Assembly (NCBI GenBank): GCA_014529385.2
Contig: CM043969.1
Location: forward strand, 31,405,446 to 31,469,445
Length of the DNA stretch: 64,000 nt
Reading direction: 5' to 3'
Source of the DNA: Adiantum capillus-veneris
Taxonomy: Eukaryota > Streptophyta > Polypodiopsida > Polypodiales > Pteridaceae
Position numbers and translations under genes: made by a program. Below the pieces are notes generated by a model. The model searched no databases. It was not told the DNA's origin and worked only from the letters and a program-made list of their open reading frames with translations. This document shows, in pieces, positions 10,634 to 23,190 of this stretch; the first letter of the stretch is position 1, and each line of letters begins with the position of its first letter.

Positions 10634-10870
10634 AAAGAAGAGTTTTCATCCTCGAAAACAAAAGTCGAAAACTTCTTAAGAACACTAATGTTTTCCCAAG
10701 TGGCACCTTCTTCAGGTCAGTTGGAGCGGAACCCTGGAGCAGAACCCGGTTCAGTAGGAGGTTCAATGAAACCAAGAGTAACATCTTGATTTTCTACATT
10801 GTTGTCCATTTGTAACCATTTGATGGTACCGGTTTCCTATCCAAACGTAGTGTGTAGACTCCATTTAGAA
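10624..10870 (-). pseudogene. Residual chromovirus pol tail (chromodomain end and linker)
   Basis: On the minus strand 10720-10635 reads PEEGATWENISVL and then a segment matching FVFKDKNSF of the copy at 63700-63790, with one short deletion. Upstream, 10870-10730 yields LRLDRKPVPSNGY, and after a stop/frameshift NQDVTLGFIEPPTEPGS, matching VSRLRKRLHGDD and ILVDFVEPPTLPHEP of 63520-63620. Most of the chromodomain core between EPPT and PEEG is missing. This is the strongest evidence that the element derives from the chromovirus. Confidence 0.8.
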
Positions 10871-13780
10871 CACTCATGAGCATGGTAAACGAGTTTATCA
10901 CAACGCAGGTGTACCAAAAAGAGTACCTCTTGTCACTTTCCATGAAAGTAGCATGCTGACATAACTCATCAGCCAATTTGAAGTCCTTGACGTTGCCCCA
11001 ATTTTCATCATCAGTAAACAACCCCACCCTAACTAGTGTTCAAGGTTGAGAACCTGAGTTATACATGAAGAGACTACCTAGTCGCAACATGCGTTAATTG
11101 ATAGTAAGTAAACTCCAAAAAGAGCATTAAATGCTTATGAATTTGATTGCTTGGTGCTAATGTACGCACTTTGCATATCCTTGAGCCCAAGATTACACTT
11201 TGTAATCTGTCAATCCCCTTGGATACTGACAGTCCTGAGGTGTGTTTCCCCCACGGTTTACTGATAGTCTTCCCAGACGACTGGTAAACGGGAAATCACA
11301 ATAGCGTATAACATTGTTGAGGAATCGACAATGTGCAAAATAACCATCGTGGTTAACTTAAATCCACAAACACCCAAACCGAGCCATGACCTTGATTGGT
11401 GATTTAGTAGACTCAAAAGTAATCTCATAGAGATAGTGCACATAGAGTGCCAAATGCTTCATAAGCAACAACCTGAGGAATATGCATGCCGTTCCAAATC
11501 AGCCTATGCTAAACACTAGGGCCCATAACACCTAGTGTGCATGCATTTAGCAAAAACTAACCCGAACCTGTATATCCATAAAGATCCTTGCCAATACTTA
11601 TGGCAAATGTGATGCGCCTAGCACACATTAAAGAGGAATGTAAATAGTTCGGAAAAGAAACTAAATACTTTCAGTTGCAATCTTTTTGCAAGCCTAGCGG
11701 AAACGTCTGAACCATAATAGAAGGTGAAACAATGATCACTTCTAGGTACAAACAATGAAACTTTTTCATTTACAATTTAGAGCCTTGCTATATGTATAAC
11801 AACCATCTGTAATGTTGTTGAGCAGTACTTGTACCTTAACAAGTCATTCTAAGTATCCGACAATTTCTGGCCACGAAATTGCTCCTGATACGTCGTGCTG
11901 AAAATGGTCTAGAAAACAGATGTGACCAGCACCTAGGGACTTTGTCGTGACACAGAATTGCAATAATGGCGCCATTGTCAATCCAGAGACTCATATTCTC
12001 CACATGTGGAATATTTCTTAAGTAAGGATGTCTGAAAAAGAACATCCTACAAGTACAAGATGTACTTGTGTGTGGAGGTAGCTCTAAACACTTTACGACA
12101 AAAGTGAGAGGGACCCTCATTCATTGCTCCACACTGACTAAACCGAACTCCTGGAGTTCCTAGACCATGTTGTATCCTATGTGACAACATGTGCCAAATT
12201 GAACCCTACAAGTAGGTTCGTAACAACATAAGGCAGAAAAATAGATTGGACACTTGGCCCAAAATACTTTGTGCTGACATGCCCTTGGCATGGCTCTGTA
12301 ATATTCAAGCGTACTTATATGTCTTGAAAAACCAAGCAAAGCATACTAAAAATGGAATAACACCAAATCCATAGATGCGTACCTGGAGATTTGAACGTAA
12401 TGTTCACTTACCCGTATTCAAACGGAGAGGAGCACGTCTCCTACCTGAAAAAACAAAGAACATGGCACTGGGAACCATGGGTGTTGCCCTTGCAATCCAA
12501 CCCCTTTGGTTAAAATATACATAGTCAAACCCTTTGGTAAGACCCTTTGTAGAAACTGCGCCAGTAAGCAGTTAATAGTAACCAACATGGTTAATCGTGT
12601 ACATGATGATTGGAATCAACTTAAGTAGTTGAATTTGTCCACTACCGTGTGGTAGATTGCAGAATTCTTTCCTTGAAAGTATAACTGGGAGAGATCAAAC
12701 TATGATCCTCAATGCTTATGGGATGATTTAGCAGTCGCCCGCCGGGTCGTACCCTAAACAATATGTCCATAGACACTTCGTAGTGCTATAGAGAGAGCAG
12801 GGAATCCACACAAGTGAATGGCCTAGCTCTTAGGGACAACCATGCTGTCACAACTGATTGCTGCATCTATACTGCCTTGTAGAGATCAGCTGCTGTGAGT
12901 TAAAGATTATCAAAAACTCGACTTGAGTGTCGCACTAAAAACATGTAGTGCAAAAATGTCACCCTAAACATCCGTAATGGCAAGGCTCTTGCTTGTCCAT
13001 TAACGTCGATGTGTACTCCCTTGGGTAGATCTTGAAAACAGTCACCCAAAGAATGCCAATAGTCGGGTCCTACCCGAGATCTAGTGTGTGTGGCTCATAG
13101 CCCTTGTGGCAATTAGTGTTCAATCGAGGAACTGATGAAGACCAATTTAGCTGGCGTCTTGCCCAATTTCTAGCTGAGAGTTAGAGTACCTTGTCTCAGG
13201 CTGCCTCACCAGCAAAACATGTATCAAAAGGTTCTTAGAAAGTTGTCATTATTCTTGAGAGAAATAAGAAAAAGAGAGAAAAGAAGAGCATGTTGGGTTG
13301 AAGATTTTTTCTTAAATTTTGAGAGTGTGTGCCCAGAATGTGTGCTCTTAGGCATCTTATGCCTAATTTGCAGCTTATCCTTTAAGCATCCCCCATTTTT
13401 CTGGTATGACCGCTCTCATCGAGCGAGGTAACAGAAAAACACAAATCAAATGTTGACCATCTACCGTGTATGGGGTCGTGATTGTACTAGGATGACTTGG
13501 ATAGGGCACTTTGCCGATGAATCAATTCCAAGTGTTAGGTTCTTTTTGGTGGTGTTGTGCGTGGACAACAACCAAAAATCATGTCAAACAATCCAACTTA
13601 TCTTGTCCATGTCAAAGTGTCTGGTGTTATAGCGGAAGCATATTGCATAAGGTGGTAAAATTGAATCTACCTAGTTATCATGCCGTGCATGTAGAAACGA
13701 AAGCCCTTGGCAAAAGTGATGGCCTCAAACGTGAGAGATAAAACCATAAGTGCCTTGCACAGATGTACTGGTAGGGAGTG
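10730..13780 (-). pseudogene. Decayed chromovirus pol interior
   Basis: Collinear at DNA level with 150-2800: the gatcttgat..tgttgtcc start (10785 vs 215), the ctaaacactagg...cacctagtgtgcatgcattta block (11510 vs 930), the gtgtggaggta block (12070 vs 1455), the cttccttgaaag block (12670 vs 2158) and the ttatagcggaagc block (13628 vs 2622). Frames are all short (longest 94 codons) and carry stops. The left copy ties this block to integrase motifs; here the motifs are harder to read. Nothing else coding is apparent. Confidence 0.6.
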
Positions 13781-14168
13781 ATATGCCATATTTTGGCAGT
13801 TCCCCAAACTTGTGTGCCACTGCCCGTGATGCCAAGTCATTGAGCAGTATCTTGGAACAAGGGAGAAGCCTTGCTTCATATTAAATTGGCAAGCACTTTG
13901 GTTTGCACCAAAAAATAGTAATTTCCAAGTAACCAGTTGTCATGAAATTTGGAAGGAAAAACCCATTCCAAAATGGCTTATAGCCGTATATTCACAGACG
14001 CCGTCGTATATCCTATACACCTGCCTGGTACATAATGAAATAACCTGCAATATGAATTAACCTGCAAACACATTGCCTATGTCTTCGAAATTTTGTATGC
14101 TCATAGCATATGCCAAACACGCGAAGTCTCCACATACCCAAGCTTCACACACGAACCAACTCTCCAAC

Positions 14169-14254
14169 ATAAGGAGTAAGAGACATAGCGCCTAGCCTAG
14201 TCGCATCCAACGTAAGGAGTAAGAGACATAGCGCGGAGCCTAGTCTCACATTGG
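14169..14254. repeat. 43 bp tandem duplication
   Basis: Two adjacent units containing taaggagtaagagacatagc, starting near 14169 and 14212, differing at a handful of bases. It lies in the 5' half of the dead chromovirus derivative. From 14300 to 14620 there is a run of loosely repetitive CATGC/GCATG-rich sequence with no frame of interest. Confidence 0.8.
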
Positions 14255-14833
14255 ACGAGCCTTATGTGTCTAACCTTACTCATGCCCTGCACAAGGAGGT
14301 AGCACAATCTAGTGTCCTTGCATCGTACATGCCATCACCATGCCATGCATGTGACGCATGCTTTGATGCCTTGCATACCTCAAGCTCTGCTTGATAACTG
14401 CCTTTGAGACATGTGTGTATGCCCTGCACACATTCATGATCTCCTGGGCATGCTTACTGCCGCTTAGGCAAACATGGTGTCTGCTAGGCACACTTTTTCT
14501 GCCTCCAAGACATAGGGGTTACCTCGAGGATGGCCCTATCATTGGTTAGGCATAAGGGTACCTCTTAGGTTTACCCTAGCGCATCCCAAGCATAAGGGTT
14601 ACAATTTTCCTCACACAAGTGAACAACATGCTCTATAGATATGACACATGCATGGATCGAGTAGACGAGAGTATATGCAACTACTAAGGACATCCCCGCA
14701 TCATGCTACCAAAGCCATACCCTCCGCAAGCACACATGGTTATGCCCCCTCTGCAAGAGCCATGTCCATGTCGTACATGTAGGGTAGAAGCCCTGACACA
14801 CTTGCAGTGTATTCCAAAGTAATTCCAAGTGTT

Positions 14834-15433
14834 CTATCGTAAGCATACCATATCAAGCATACAAGGTCGTATGCCTTCTCTCGGAGGGTGTGTGTCTGGG
14901 GTGGGCATGCCCCCCTTCATTGTTTTAGTTTTCAAAGGGCCCCCCCTTGGGCGGTCGCATGTGAAACAACAAGGGAAAAAAAAAGAGCTAAAATCCTGCG
15001 CTGCTATCGCGGCTTTGCGCGACAGCAAAACCCGCTCACCACAGGAGCTTGGCATCGAAGTGGGGCTCGGCCCTGTGTCGAAAAGTGCCCATCTCCGCCA
15101 TGCGCTCCCATCCCGGCCATTTGCGGGCTGTTTGGTGGAGGTGGAGCTTTGCTCCTTCCCCGTTCCAAGCGGTCCTTCCCACGATGCTTGGGTCTCGGCC
15201 CAGCCTTCCCCGCCTGTCAAGAGGCCGATTCCGCTGCCTGCTTGTCGGACCTTGCCAACAAGGAGTCGGGTTATGCCTTCCTCGCCTGTGAAGCCGTCCT
15301 TCCCATGGCCTGAGCGCCCTTGAGAGGCCATGCTGAAGTCGATTGAGAGAGAGAGAGAGAGAGAGGTTGCCTCCTGCTTCGATTGAGAGAAAAAGAGACA
15401 AAGAGAGAGAGAGAGAGACGTTGCATTCTCCAT
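14834..15433 (-). other. GC-rich leader of the dead chromovirus derivative with a 199-codon open frame
   Basis: The region 14950-15330 is clearly more GC- and CpG-rich than everything around it. The minus frame (199 codons) begins with a Leu-Ser run made by CT microsatellites, then a Gly/Ser/Thr-rich stretch with no recognised domain. By position it is the untranslated leader between primer site and gag. The leader of the chromovirus at 58270-58700 is also GC-rich and shares the ggggcatgcccaccc motif (58662 region; reverse complement near 14905). I consider the frame fortuitous. Confidence 0.45.
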
Positions 15434-15471
15434 GAAACCTTCCCCCCTTCTCCATGGCTCCTTCTCACCTA

Positions 15472-15484
15472 GCTCTGATACCCA
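15472..15484 (-). promoter_or_regulatory. Primer binding site, tRNA-iMet type
   Basis: The minus strand reads TGGGTATCAGAGC immediately inside the 5' LTR. The plant initiator-Met primer site is TGGTATCAGAGC; one extra G is present. The chromovirus at 58258 has TGGTATCAAGAGC, with one extra A. Confidence 0.85.
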
Positions 15485-16345
<861 letters not shown>

Positions 16346-16802
16346 AAAAAAGCTCGCTTCAACGAGCTCGTTCCATATCCTAACTCGCTCACATGCTTTA
16401 CAGATTTTTTGCTGCCATTTATCTTGTGGGATGTGTTTTGGGCATGTTCACACTACTTGCATATATGGTTATGTGCATTATAGTCGGTGGAGCTGTTTGT
16501 CCCAAATTGTATGCCTGTAGATAGCAGATTGTGGAGCTAACTTTTTGCATATACAAGCATTGGTTCTTATGCGATTGATCATGGTTTTCATGATTTGTAG
16601 TGGTCAAGTGATATCCCACATTGTTGCTAGTTGGGCACGGTCTATGGTTGAGATTTTGCTTGAGTTTTATGCTCAATTTGCAGGGGTGATTATGCCTAAT
16701 TTCTCCCCATATTTTCTTGGCATCCATATAGTAGATATGTGTGACACTTTAGAGTCGATAGTGATCACTTGTGAGATATGACGGTCTTATAGTTTTTGAT
16801 AC

Positions 16803-17231
16803 TTGTGTTGTTGGCATTGTGGTCACACAAGGCACATTAGGTGCCACTGTATCAGATGTATGAGACAACATCGAAGATGTATGCATGATGCAGATGAGGT
16901 TTTGACACATGCTAGAGTGGTGGCTTCATATACCAATGACGATGATGTCATGTTTGCCTTTAGAATTCCTCCTACTTACATGTCCTCTAGAGGTGACACT
17001 TCTCCCCATTGGTTTCTAGATGAGGATGCAATTTTCCATGTCACACCCCATCATGACTGGTTCAGCACTTTCTCTAGTGGGAGCTTTGGTTGTCTACACT
17101 TGGCCAATGGTTTGACGTTTGACATTGCAAGTGTAGGAGATACAGAGGAGATATTTGCTTGTCATTGCTTAGTGGTTCATCCTATACGCTATGACATGTG
17201 CACTATGTTACTCAACCGATATAGAGATTGA
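16803..17231 (+). pseudogene. Ty1/copia gag zinc knuckle and protease remnant
   Basis: The 142-codon frame starts with CWHCGHTRHIRCHC, an exact CX2CX4HX4C zinc knuckle at about residues 3-16. About 60 residues later comes PHWFLDEDAIFHVTPHHDWF, which has the shape of the Ty1/copia protease segment W-x-L-D-S-G-A-S-x-H-x-T-P, but with DED instead of DSG, so the catalytic motif is lost. FSSGSFGCLHLANGL matches the strand after the active site. The frame ends without the usual continuation. Confidence 0.72.
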
Positions 17232-17293
17232 TCTCATCGAGATAGTTAGCACATTGTGGGTATCAGAAACTGCTTAAAGAGCAATTTTTGTAG

Positions 17294-17545
17294 ATGCATT
17301 GTAGATCAATAGTGATTGCCAAGGGAGCCCGAAGTGGCTTTGTATATCCTCTCCATGTATCTAAGGTACAAGAAGACATGGTCTTGGTTTGGTTGCTGGC
17401 ATGCATTGTGCAAGAGATGAGACATGTCTCCTTCACATGTGAGATCCACCATGCTTATGAGATAGATCATTTAGCTGTGCAGGACGTGCCAATAGACTTT
17501 GTAGAGATAGAGGTAGAGCATGAGTGCTCTAGTGAGACACAATAA
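17294..17545 (+). pseudogene. Ty1/copia GAG-pre-integrase remnant
   Basis: The piece RSIVIAKGARSGFVYPL resembles the GAG-pre-integrase pattern (KG...G.LY.L) that lies between protease and integrase in Ty1/copia. The later part of the frame (ending VEIEVEHECSSETQ) is acidic and resembles the linker between integrase and RT. Assignment rests mainly on position. Confidence 0.4.
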
Positions 17546-17687
17546 GTATCATCGGAGTCTGTACATGCAGAGGTAGAGCAGTTGTGCTCCCTAGAGACAC
17601 ACATAGAGATGATGGACATGGAGTTTTTTGAAATGTTCATGCAAGAGGTTGATGAGTTGATGTTAAGGCACATGGTTTTTCCTATGG

Positions 17688-17969
17688 ATGAGAGGGATGC
17701 GGCCATCCCTGTCTCGACACATGACACATCCATACATGATAAGTAGCCTTGATGATGTAGCACATGTAGATAGCACAGGGGAGGCTAGAACAACTAGGTT
17801 TGCACAAATTTTGTCAGCATTCAGTCATCTCATGTACGCCCTACTAGTGTCAAGGCCCGGCCTAACAGCTACAGTGGGAGCATTTTTAGCAAGGATTGTC
17901 AATTGTATGGTGACTAACACTAGCATGATGCATCATGGAGATTTGCAGACTATACATAGTTGTCTGTGA
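17688..17969 (+). pseudogene. Ty1/copia RT C-terminal / RNase H entry remnant
   Basis: The frame contains LSAFSHLMYALLVSRPGL followed by ATVGAFLARI and MMHHGDLQTIHSCL. This is the plant Ty1/copia pattern G-S-L-M-Y-A-x-x-x-T-R-P-D, then A-V-x-x-x-S-R, then H-W-x-x-x-K-x-x-L-R-Y-L. Key residues have drifted. It follows directly on the linker region, so most of integrase and RT is gone. Confidence 0.6.
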
Positions 17970-18159
17970 TATTTACATGCAGTCTCTCGTGTGGATACAT
18001 AATCTCGCCTATCCCTAGAGCCGATACGGATGCATATAGATTGACTGAGCAAATCGATGGGCATAGGTTAAGAGAGAGTCTCTCACCAGTTTCTTTGTAC
18101 ATACTAGTAGCTTAGCTGGTAGCACTCACTTATTGCCACATCGCCTTTAAGTGAGAGTT

Positions 18160-19670
18160 TATTGGGGTAAAAGCGTTACGTCTCTGCCCGCGATCGGATA
18201 GCTAGTTAGTTGTCCATTGTACATACTTACCTTATTTTTGATATACCAAAGAATAAGGGACTCCTCACTATTTCTTGAGGTTGCTCCACTCACACAATGC
18301 TTCTCTTGCTTCTTCCCTTCCTTGCACGCACCACATCGCATTGTGCACACATCCATCTGTATGAGTGCACTCACAATGAAAGGTATTATGAATGAGCCAA
18401 GTACTAGATAACTTAAATTTTTAAGCCGTTTCATTAATAGCTTAAGTATTTGAAATGGGCCATAATATCTTTCTACTAGCTTAACATAATATTTCTAATG
18501 ACCCGCTGGGCATTCTTGTTTTTCTTTTCGTGTTCTATGGCTAAGACATTCTTTGGGAAACTTAAGCAATACCCAATCATTCTTTTGAAGGTCAAGGCTC
18601 TTCTATGCTTATTAACACAATCTTTTGCTTCTATTGCATGATGGATATAGTATTCTTAATCTTATCAAAAGATACTTTAATATCTCTATTATACTCATTA
18701 GTAGCAAAGATCTTCCCAACTGTCTTGCTTATCAATGGGAGCCCGGGTCTTTCTTCAAGGGGTGCCTTTCATGTAGAAGTATGGGAAGTGTTATTGTACA
18801 CATACTCTAGTAAGGACAAATATTTTTTATGTTGATCTCTTTAATCAACCTCCGTAATGGGCTTTGAGTAGATCAATAATGGTTGAGTTTGATGTTTCAC
18901 TTTGTCCATCCATTTGTGGATGATAGGCCGAAGAGAAATGCAACTTATTACCCATATTCCCAAAGAGACCTTTCCGACAGTTATTGGTCATTCTTGGATC
19001 TCTATTGGGGATACCATGGATATTGGTAAGCCATGATTTTTAAAAATCTGTGACATGAAGAGGATTTCCATACTGTGTGCGTTAATGGACTTTTTGATCG
19101 GTGTAAAATGTGCTTGTTTACTAAACCGGTATACTATCTTCCATATTCCAGTATTCCCATAAATAGACATTAGTAATCCAAAAATGAAATCCATGGATAT
19201 GCTCTCCCATGGGGAATTAGGTGTAGGTAATGGTTTAAGCAATCTAGGATGCTTCCCTCTATCATACTTTATCTTTTGACATAGTATGCATTTTGCAACA
19301 AAGTCGTGTAAGTGTTCCTCCATTGTTGGTCAATAAAAGTACATTTCTAGTCCCTTGAGAGTAGCTTCAATCCCTCTAGGAGGGAGCATACATAAATTTT
19401 CCACGCAAACTATGTGTAACCCATAACCTCTTTCCATAGAGAAAACCATCTTGCACATTCTATGGCCCCATTTTCTTCTCTAGTGCAATAGATAACATTA
19501 CATCTTTGAAGTATGTATCTATAGAATACTCATTTATCATGGAAGGTAGATCATTGTGAGTAGCTATTGATACAACATTCACCTTTGGTCTACGTGAAAG
19601 ATCATCAGCCACTTGGTTGTGCTTACGAGCTATGTGAGTAGTAATACAAATTTGATTATTGAATCACTAG
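18160..19670 (-). pseudogene. Ty3/gypsy fragment: end of RNase H, integrase, SH3-like tail
   Basis: Minus-strand order: KHNQVADDLSRRPKVNVV at about 19630-19560 (end of RNase H), LKGLEMYFYxPTMEEHLHDF and KCILCQ (zinc-binding part of integrase, 19350-19260), SPWESISMDFIFGL (first catalytic Asp, about 19200), then HLSSAYHPQMDGQSETSNST at about 18920-18870 (third catalytic Glu) and KLVERYYGPFQILKLL at about 18470-18425 (GPF/SH3-like tail). The longest frame is 18988-19323 (111 codons). It is a different subfamily from the chromovirus. The RT side ends abruptly near 19670 and no LTR is visible. Confidence 0.82.
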
Positions 19671-19672
19671 AT

Positions 19673-19709
19673 GGGGGATAGGTCCCTTGGTGGCCTATCC
19701 CCCACCAAG
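19673..19709. repeat. Two overlapping, mutually exclusive perfect hairpins
   Basis: GGGGGATAGG (19673-19682) pairs with CCTATCCCCC (19694-19703). CTTGGTGG (19686-19693) pairs with CCACCAAG (19702-19709). The two stems share bases and cannot form together. The pair lies exactly where the gypsy fragment ends. A short CA tract follows at 19738-19756. Confidence 0.8.
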
Positions 19710-19756
19710 TGGACCCATCCCCGGGTTGGGGAGGGCCACACACACACACACACACA

Positions 19757-20640
19757 TTTTCACTTAAATAACAATACAATTCTGATTAAACTATAATTTT
19801 TACACCCTGTTGTTGCACTCACATTATACATTACTTTACAAAAAGGTTTTTCCTTTTATCACAATAATTTGCGTCAACTTCCCAGCTACTGGGTGTAGCC
19901 ACTTGTATATTGGCTTTTGCCTATACTTTACTTAGTGATCAAATTTAAATTCATATTTTAGGCAGGGGTTGATCTAGAAGGAGCAACACACGAAGGAAGA
20001 ATTTGCTGCTTGCTATCATCAATACTTGTTGGGATATACCATTTTGGCTAATACCATAGCCAATATATTCACCTCCCAACAAGATGGTTACTTCACTTAT
20101 GGGATATTTTAACCATGTTTGTAAGAAAAAACCTCCTTATTAATAAAATCCTAGATTCTCTAGTGTTTAAAACTACTCTATTTCTAGAGTTTTCTATCCA
20201 CATTGCTCCAAAGCATAGCCCTATAAACAGTTGTAAGGTAGTTCAATTTTGATTTAAATACTCCAATTTACTAGGGCCCTTATGCCTTACCAATGTCTTG
20301 AAACGATAAATTGGTGTTTTTTTTTTTTTTGGCTATCTTAACGTTTTGAAGGGGACAAACTTGAATGGTACATTAATTGAATGGTATATGAATGGACACA
20401 GATGTAAGGTATGGTAAAAATTATCTCTCATTTATGCTAGCCCTCACTGCACGCCATCTCTCACGAGTGGTGGCTCGTGATTGAAACTACCTACACATAC
20501 GGAACCCTATGTTGAATGGGGTATATCCATGACAGTACGTTCTAACCAAGTACATGTCTTGGTAATTTTGCACTACCATAGCCATCCTAGCCATGAAGCG
20601 GCCTTGCTTCACACTGAGCACTTGAGTGCACACACCCATA
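19757..20640. other. AT-rich segment with an LTR-start-like nested inverted repeat
   Basis: No coding frame or known element. At 20027-20081 there is a nested inverted repeat: TGTTGGGA (20027-20034) with TCCCAACA (20074-20081), enclosing TTGGCTA (20044-20050) and TAGCCAA (20057-20063). The copia-like LTR at 52044 starts with the same TGTTGGGA plus inner hairpin plus TCCCA architecture. A solo-LTR or LTR fragment starting at 20027 is possible; I could not find its other end. Confidence 0.4.
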
Positions 20641-20650
20641 AAAATTCATA

Positions 20651-20681
<31 letters not shown>

Positions 20682-20686
20682 ACTCA

Positions 20687-20771
<85 letters not shown>
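20651..20771. repeat. (CT)13 and (CA)~41 compound microsatellite
   Basis: CT at 20651-20677, a short CACT bridge, then CA from about 20689 to 20771. Confidence 0.97.
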
Positions 20772-20773
<2 letters not shown>

Positions 20774-20779
20774 TCACCC

Positions 20780-23190
20780 TACGATGCAAGCTCCAAAGTG
20801 TCGGCTCTTTTTTAACAGGTAGTACCGCTTGCCCTTAAGTGCTTGCGCAATTGGATTTTGGGTGGCGTCATACACAAACATGGCCTTGATGCACTCACAA
20901 GTTAATATGTCTCATAGTGTTGAATTCTTAATAAATCGTGACTATACAAAGTTGTTCTTGAAGCTTTTTGGCTTTCTAAAAGAAACCCTTAGTGTTGGGA
21001 TGGGTTAGGGGGACTTTCATAGTTTTCAGTGCATGATGGAGACTTACCTTTCATTTTATATCCAATTTTTACTTTTCTTGCATTCTATTGTTTTAGAATG
21101 CTAAAGTGAAGTTTCATTTTACATAATTTTAATAAATTCTACACACACACACATATATGTTTTTTGGCATGTGGAAGACCATAGGGTTCATTGTGCAAGG
21201 TTGTTGCAAGACTCAGGCTATTGGATTCCTTGGATGGATGAGCGCCACATGGCAAGGGTCTTTGTAAAATAACTTTGTTGTCCGTTTTGTTTCCTTAGAT
21301 CACCTTCTTTGAGAGACAAGTGTTCCTAAGGGATTCAAAAGTCTTCTGAATAGAAAGCTAAAACTTTAGAATAGAAAGCTATTCTCCAAGGCCGCATTTA
21401 CTTTCTCTGCATGCTTGAAAATGACTTTAGAGATCAAAACATTAAACAAAATATTCATAGGAGTTTGATCTTATGATGCAATCTTCGAGAAAGTCCTTTT
21501 TGTCTAAGCGGCAAGTTTCCTCCTTATACAAATACAAAATGGAAATACTAGTAGAAATTTTTAAATTTTTAAAATATTCGAACTATTTTCTAGTATATTT
21601 TATCGGATTTTTTCTCCTTTGCAATCCTTTGCAATTGGCTAAACTTGATTTTCAATCGGCTTAAGTCCAAGCTTAGACACATCTTTCTCAAACACTGAGG
21701 TATTGATAAACGATTCTCTCATTTGAGGATTTAAAGAAAAAATCACTTCACTAAATTGTTTAATTATTTTCTATGCTTATTTGAAAGCATTAAAATATTC
21801 TTTTGTTTTGATTTTTAATGTGTCTTTTTATTTTACTTCCTTTTTGCTTTATTTTGTTTCAAAATCCTAATGTGCAATGTGCACCATTTACCTTATTATT
21901 GGAACTCTTTCATAATATATAAGTCATTTGCAAGTAGCGAGTGTACCGACTAGAAGAACATAAAAAAATGGCCTGATTGAGACTTACCTTAAATGTTATT
22001 TAAATTTTATTTATTTTCTCACATAGCCTTATGCAGACCATAATGAACTTTCACATTGTTTTTTGGGACTCCATAGGGCCATTGTAAAAAGGTTACATTT
22101 TGGGTGCAATTGTGGACCATTGGTTAAAAAGCTTGTTGATTAGTGATACATGGCAACAAACTATCTTTTTTGGCTTTCTAAAAGAAGCCTTTACATGGCA
22201 ACAAACTATTTTTTTTGGCTTTCTAAAAGAAGCCTTAGAGATGTGTTGAGTTACGATACTTTTAATGTTCTCGGTGATGATTGAGATTTACCTTAAATGT
22301 TATTTTGGTTTTAAAGTATTAAATGGATATTTTTATTTCATCTTAATTCTAGTAAGCTCTATACTACATACATATGCATACACACACATATATATTAATT
22401 AGTTATTATATATATATTAATGAGCAAACCGTTATAAAAAAAAGAAAAACCGGTGCAATGATGTTAAAACTTAGCTCAAAAATCCTACAAATTTCAAAAA
22501 ATTTACTAGTATACTTGGTTTGCTTCTTTGCGAGGAGGACACTCGATCGCTTGACAAAAGAGACATTCTTGAATAGTGCTTCACCTTATATAATCCTACT
22601 TAAACTCAACCTAAAGATTTTATTACTTTTTTATTGTTTTAGAAAACCATCGTGATCCTTTCACTTGTTTTTTAATAAAAGCATTTAGCACCTTACACAT
22701 GCTTTATACACGAATCTTTTCAATGAAGATGAGCCCATAAGGATCTAGATGAGGCTTTTTCCCAATGTTGTTAGTGAAAGTGGGCTAAATGTAGGTTTTT
22801 TTCACGCTCCACTACATTGTAATGCTCTCATTAAGAAAATAACTCTTGAAAGGTTTTTCAAAAGTCTGGTGTTCTCAAACATAATGGATATGCTTTTGAA
22901 TCAAAACATTAATGTGGATTGTTTGTATAGTAAGTATGTACCACGAGCACGACGATTAAACAAAACCATACTCATAGTTATTGTAATTGGGCTTGATAAA
23001 ATAAGCATATAGCATATGAGACGATGTCTCTATGTCATCCATTTCTTAAAAAATTCAGCAATAATACCCTATACTCCTCTAATATAATTAGGTAGGTAGG
23101 ATAATGACATATCCAATATGGTTCCTTTTGTAGGAGAAGGGAGATACCACAAAATTAACTGCCAGAATGTCTGTTGATGTTAGCCAGGAT
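20780..23190. other. AT-rich region without recognised genes; small duplications
   Basis: Frames are short and lack recognised motifs. A 45 bp tandem duplication (acatggcaacaaactat... at 22148 and 22193) ends in ggctttctaaaagaagcctt, and a third partial match of that end is at 20968. The blocks around 21040, 21980 and 22280 share a gagacttacctt / gagatttacctt motif followed by an AT-rich tail, hinting at an old duplicated unit of several hundred bases. Nothing else can be supported. Confidence 0.5.

Larger units (their letters stand above)
16540..17980 (+). mobile_element. Ty1/copia retrotransposon wreck
   Basis: Successive plus-strand pieces follow Ty1/copia order: zinc knuckle and protease (16803-17231), GAG-pre-integrase segment (17294-17400) and then the C-terminal RT/RNase H region (17800-17969). 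The integrase core and most of RT are missing, so a large internal deletion is inferred. No LTR or primer site was recognised at either side. Confidence 0.7.

Noticed and set aside
14829-15323. Plus-strand frames of 164, 141 and 80 codons in the GC-rich leader
   Set aside because: GC-rich DNA has few stops; the frames overlap on both strands, lack domains and lie in the untranslated leader of a minus-strand retroelement.
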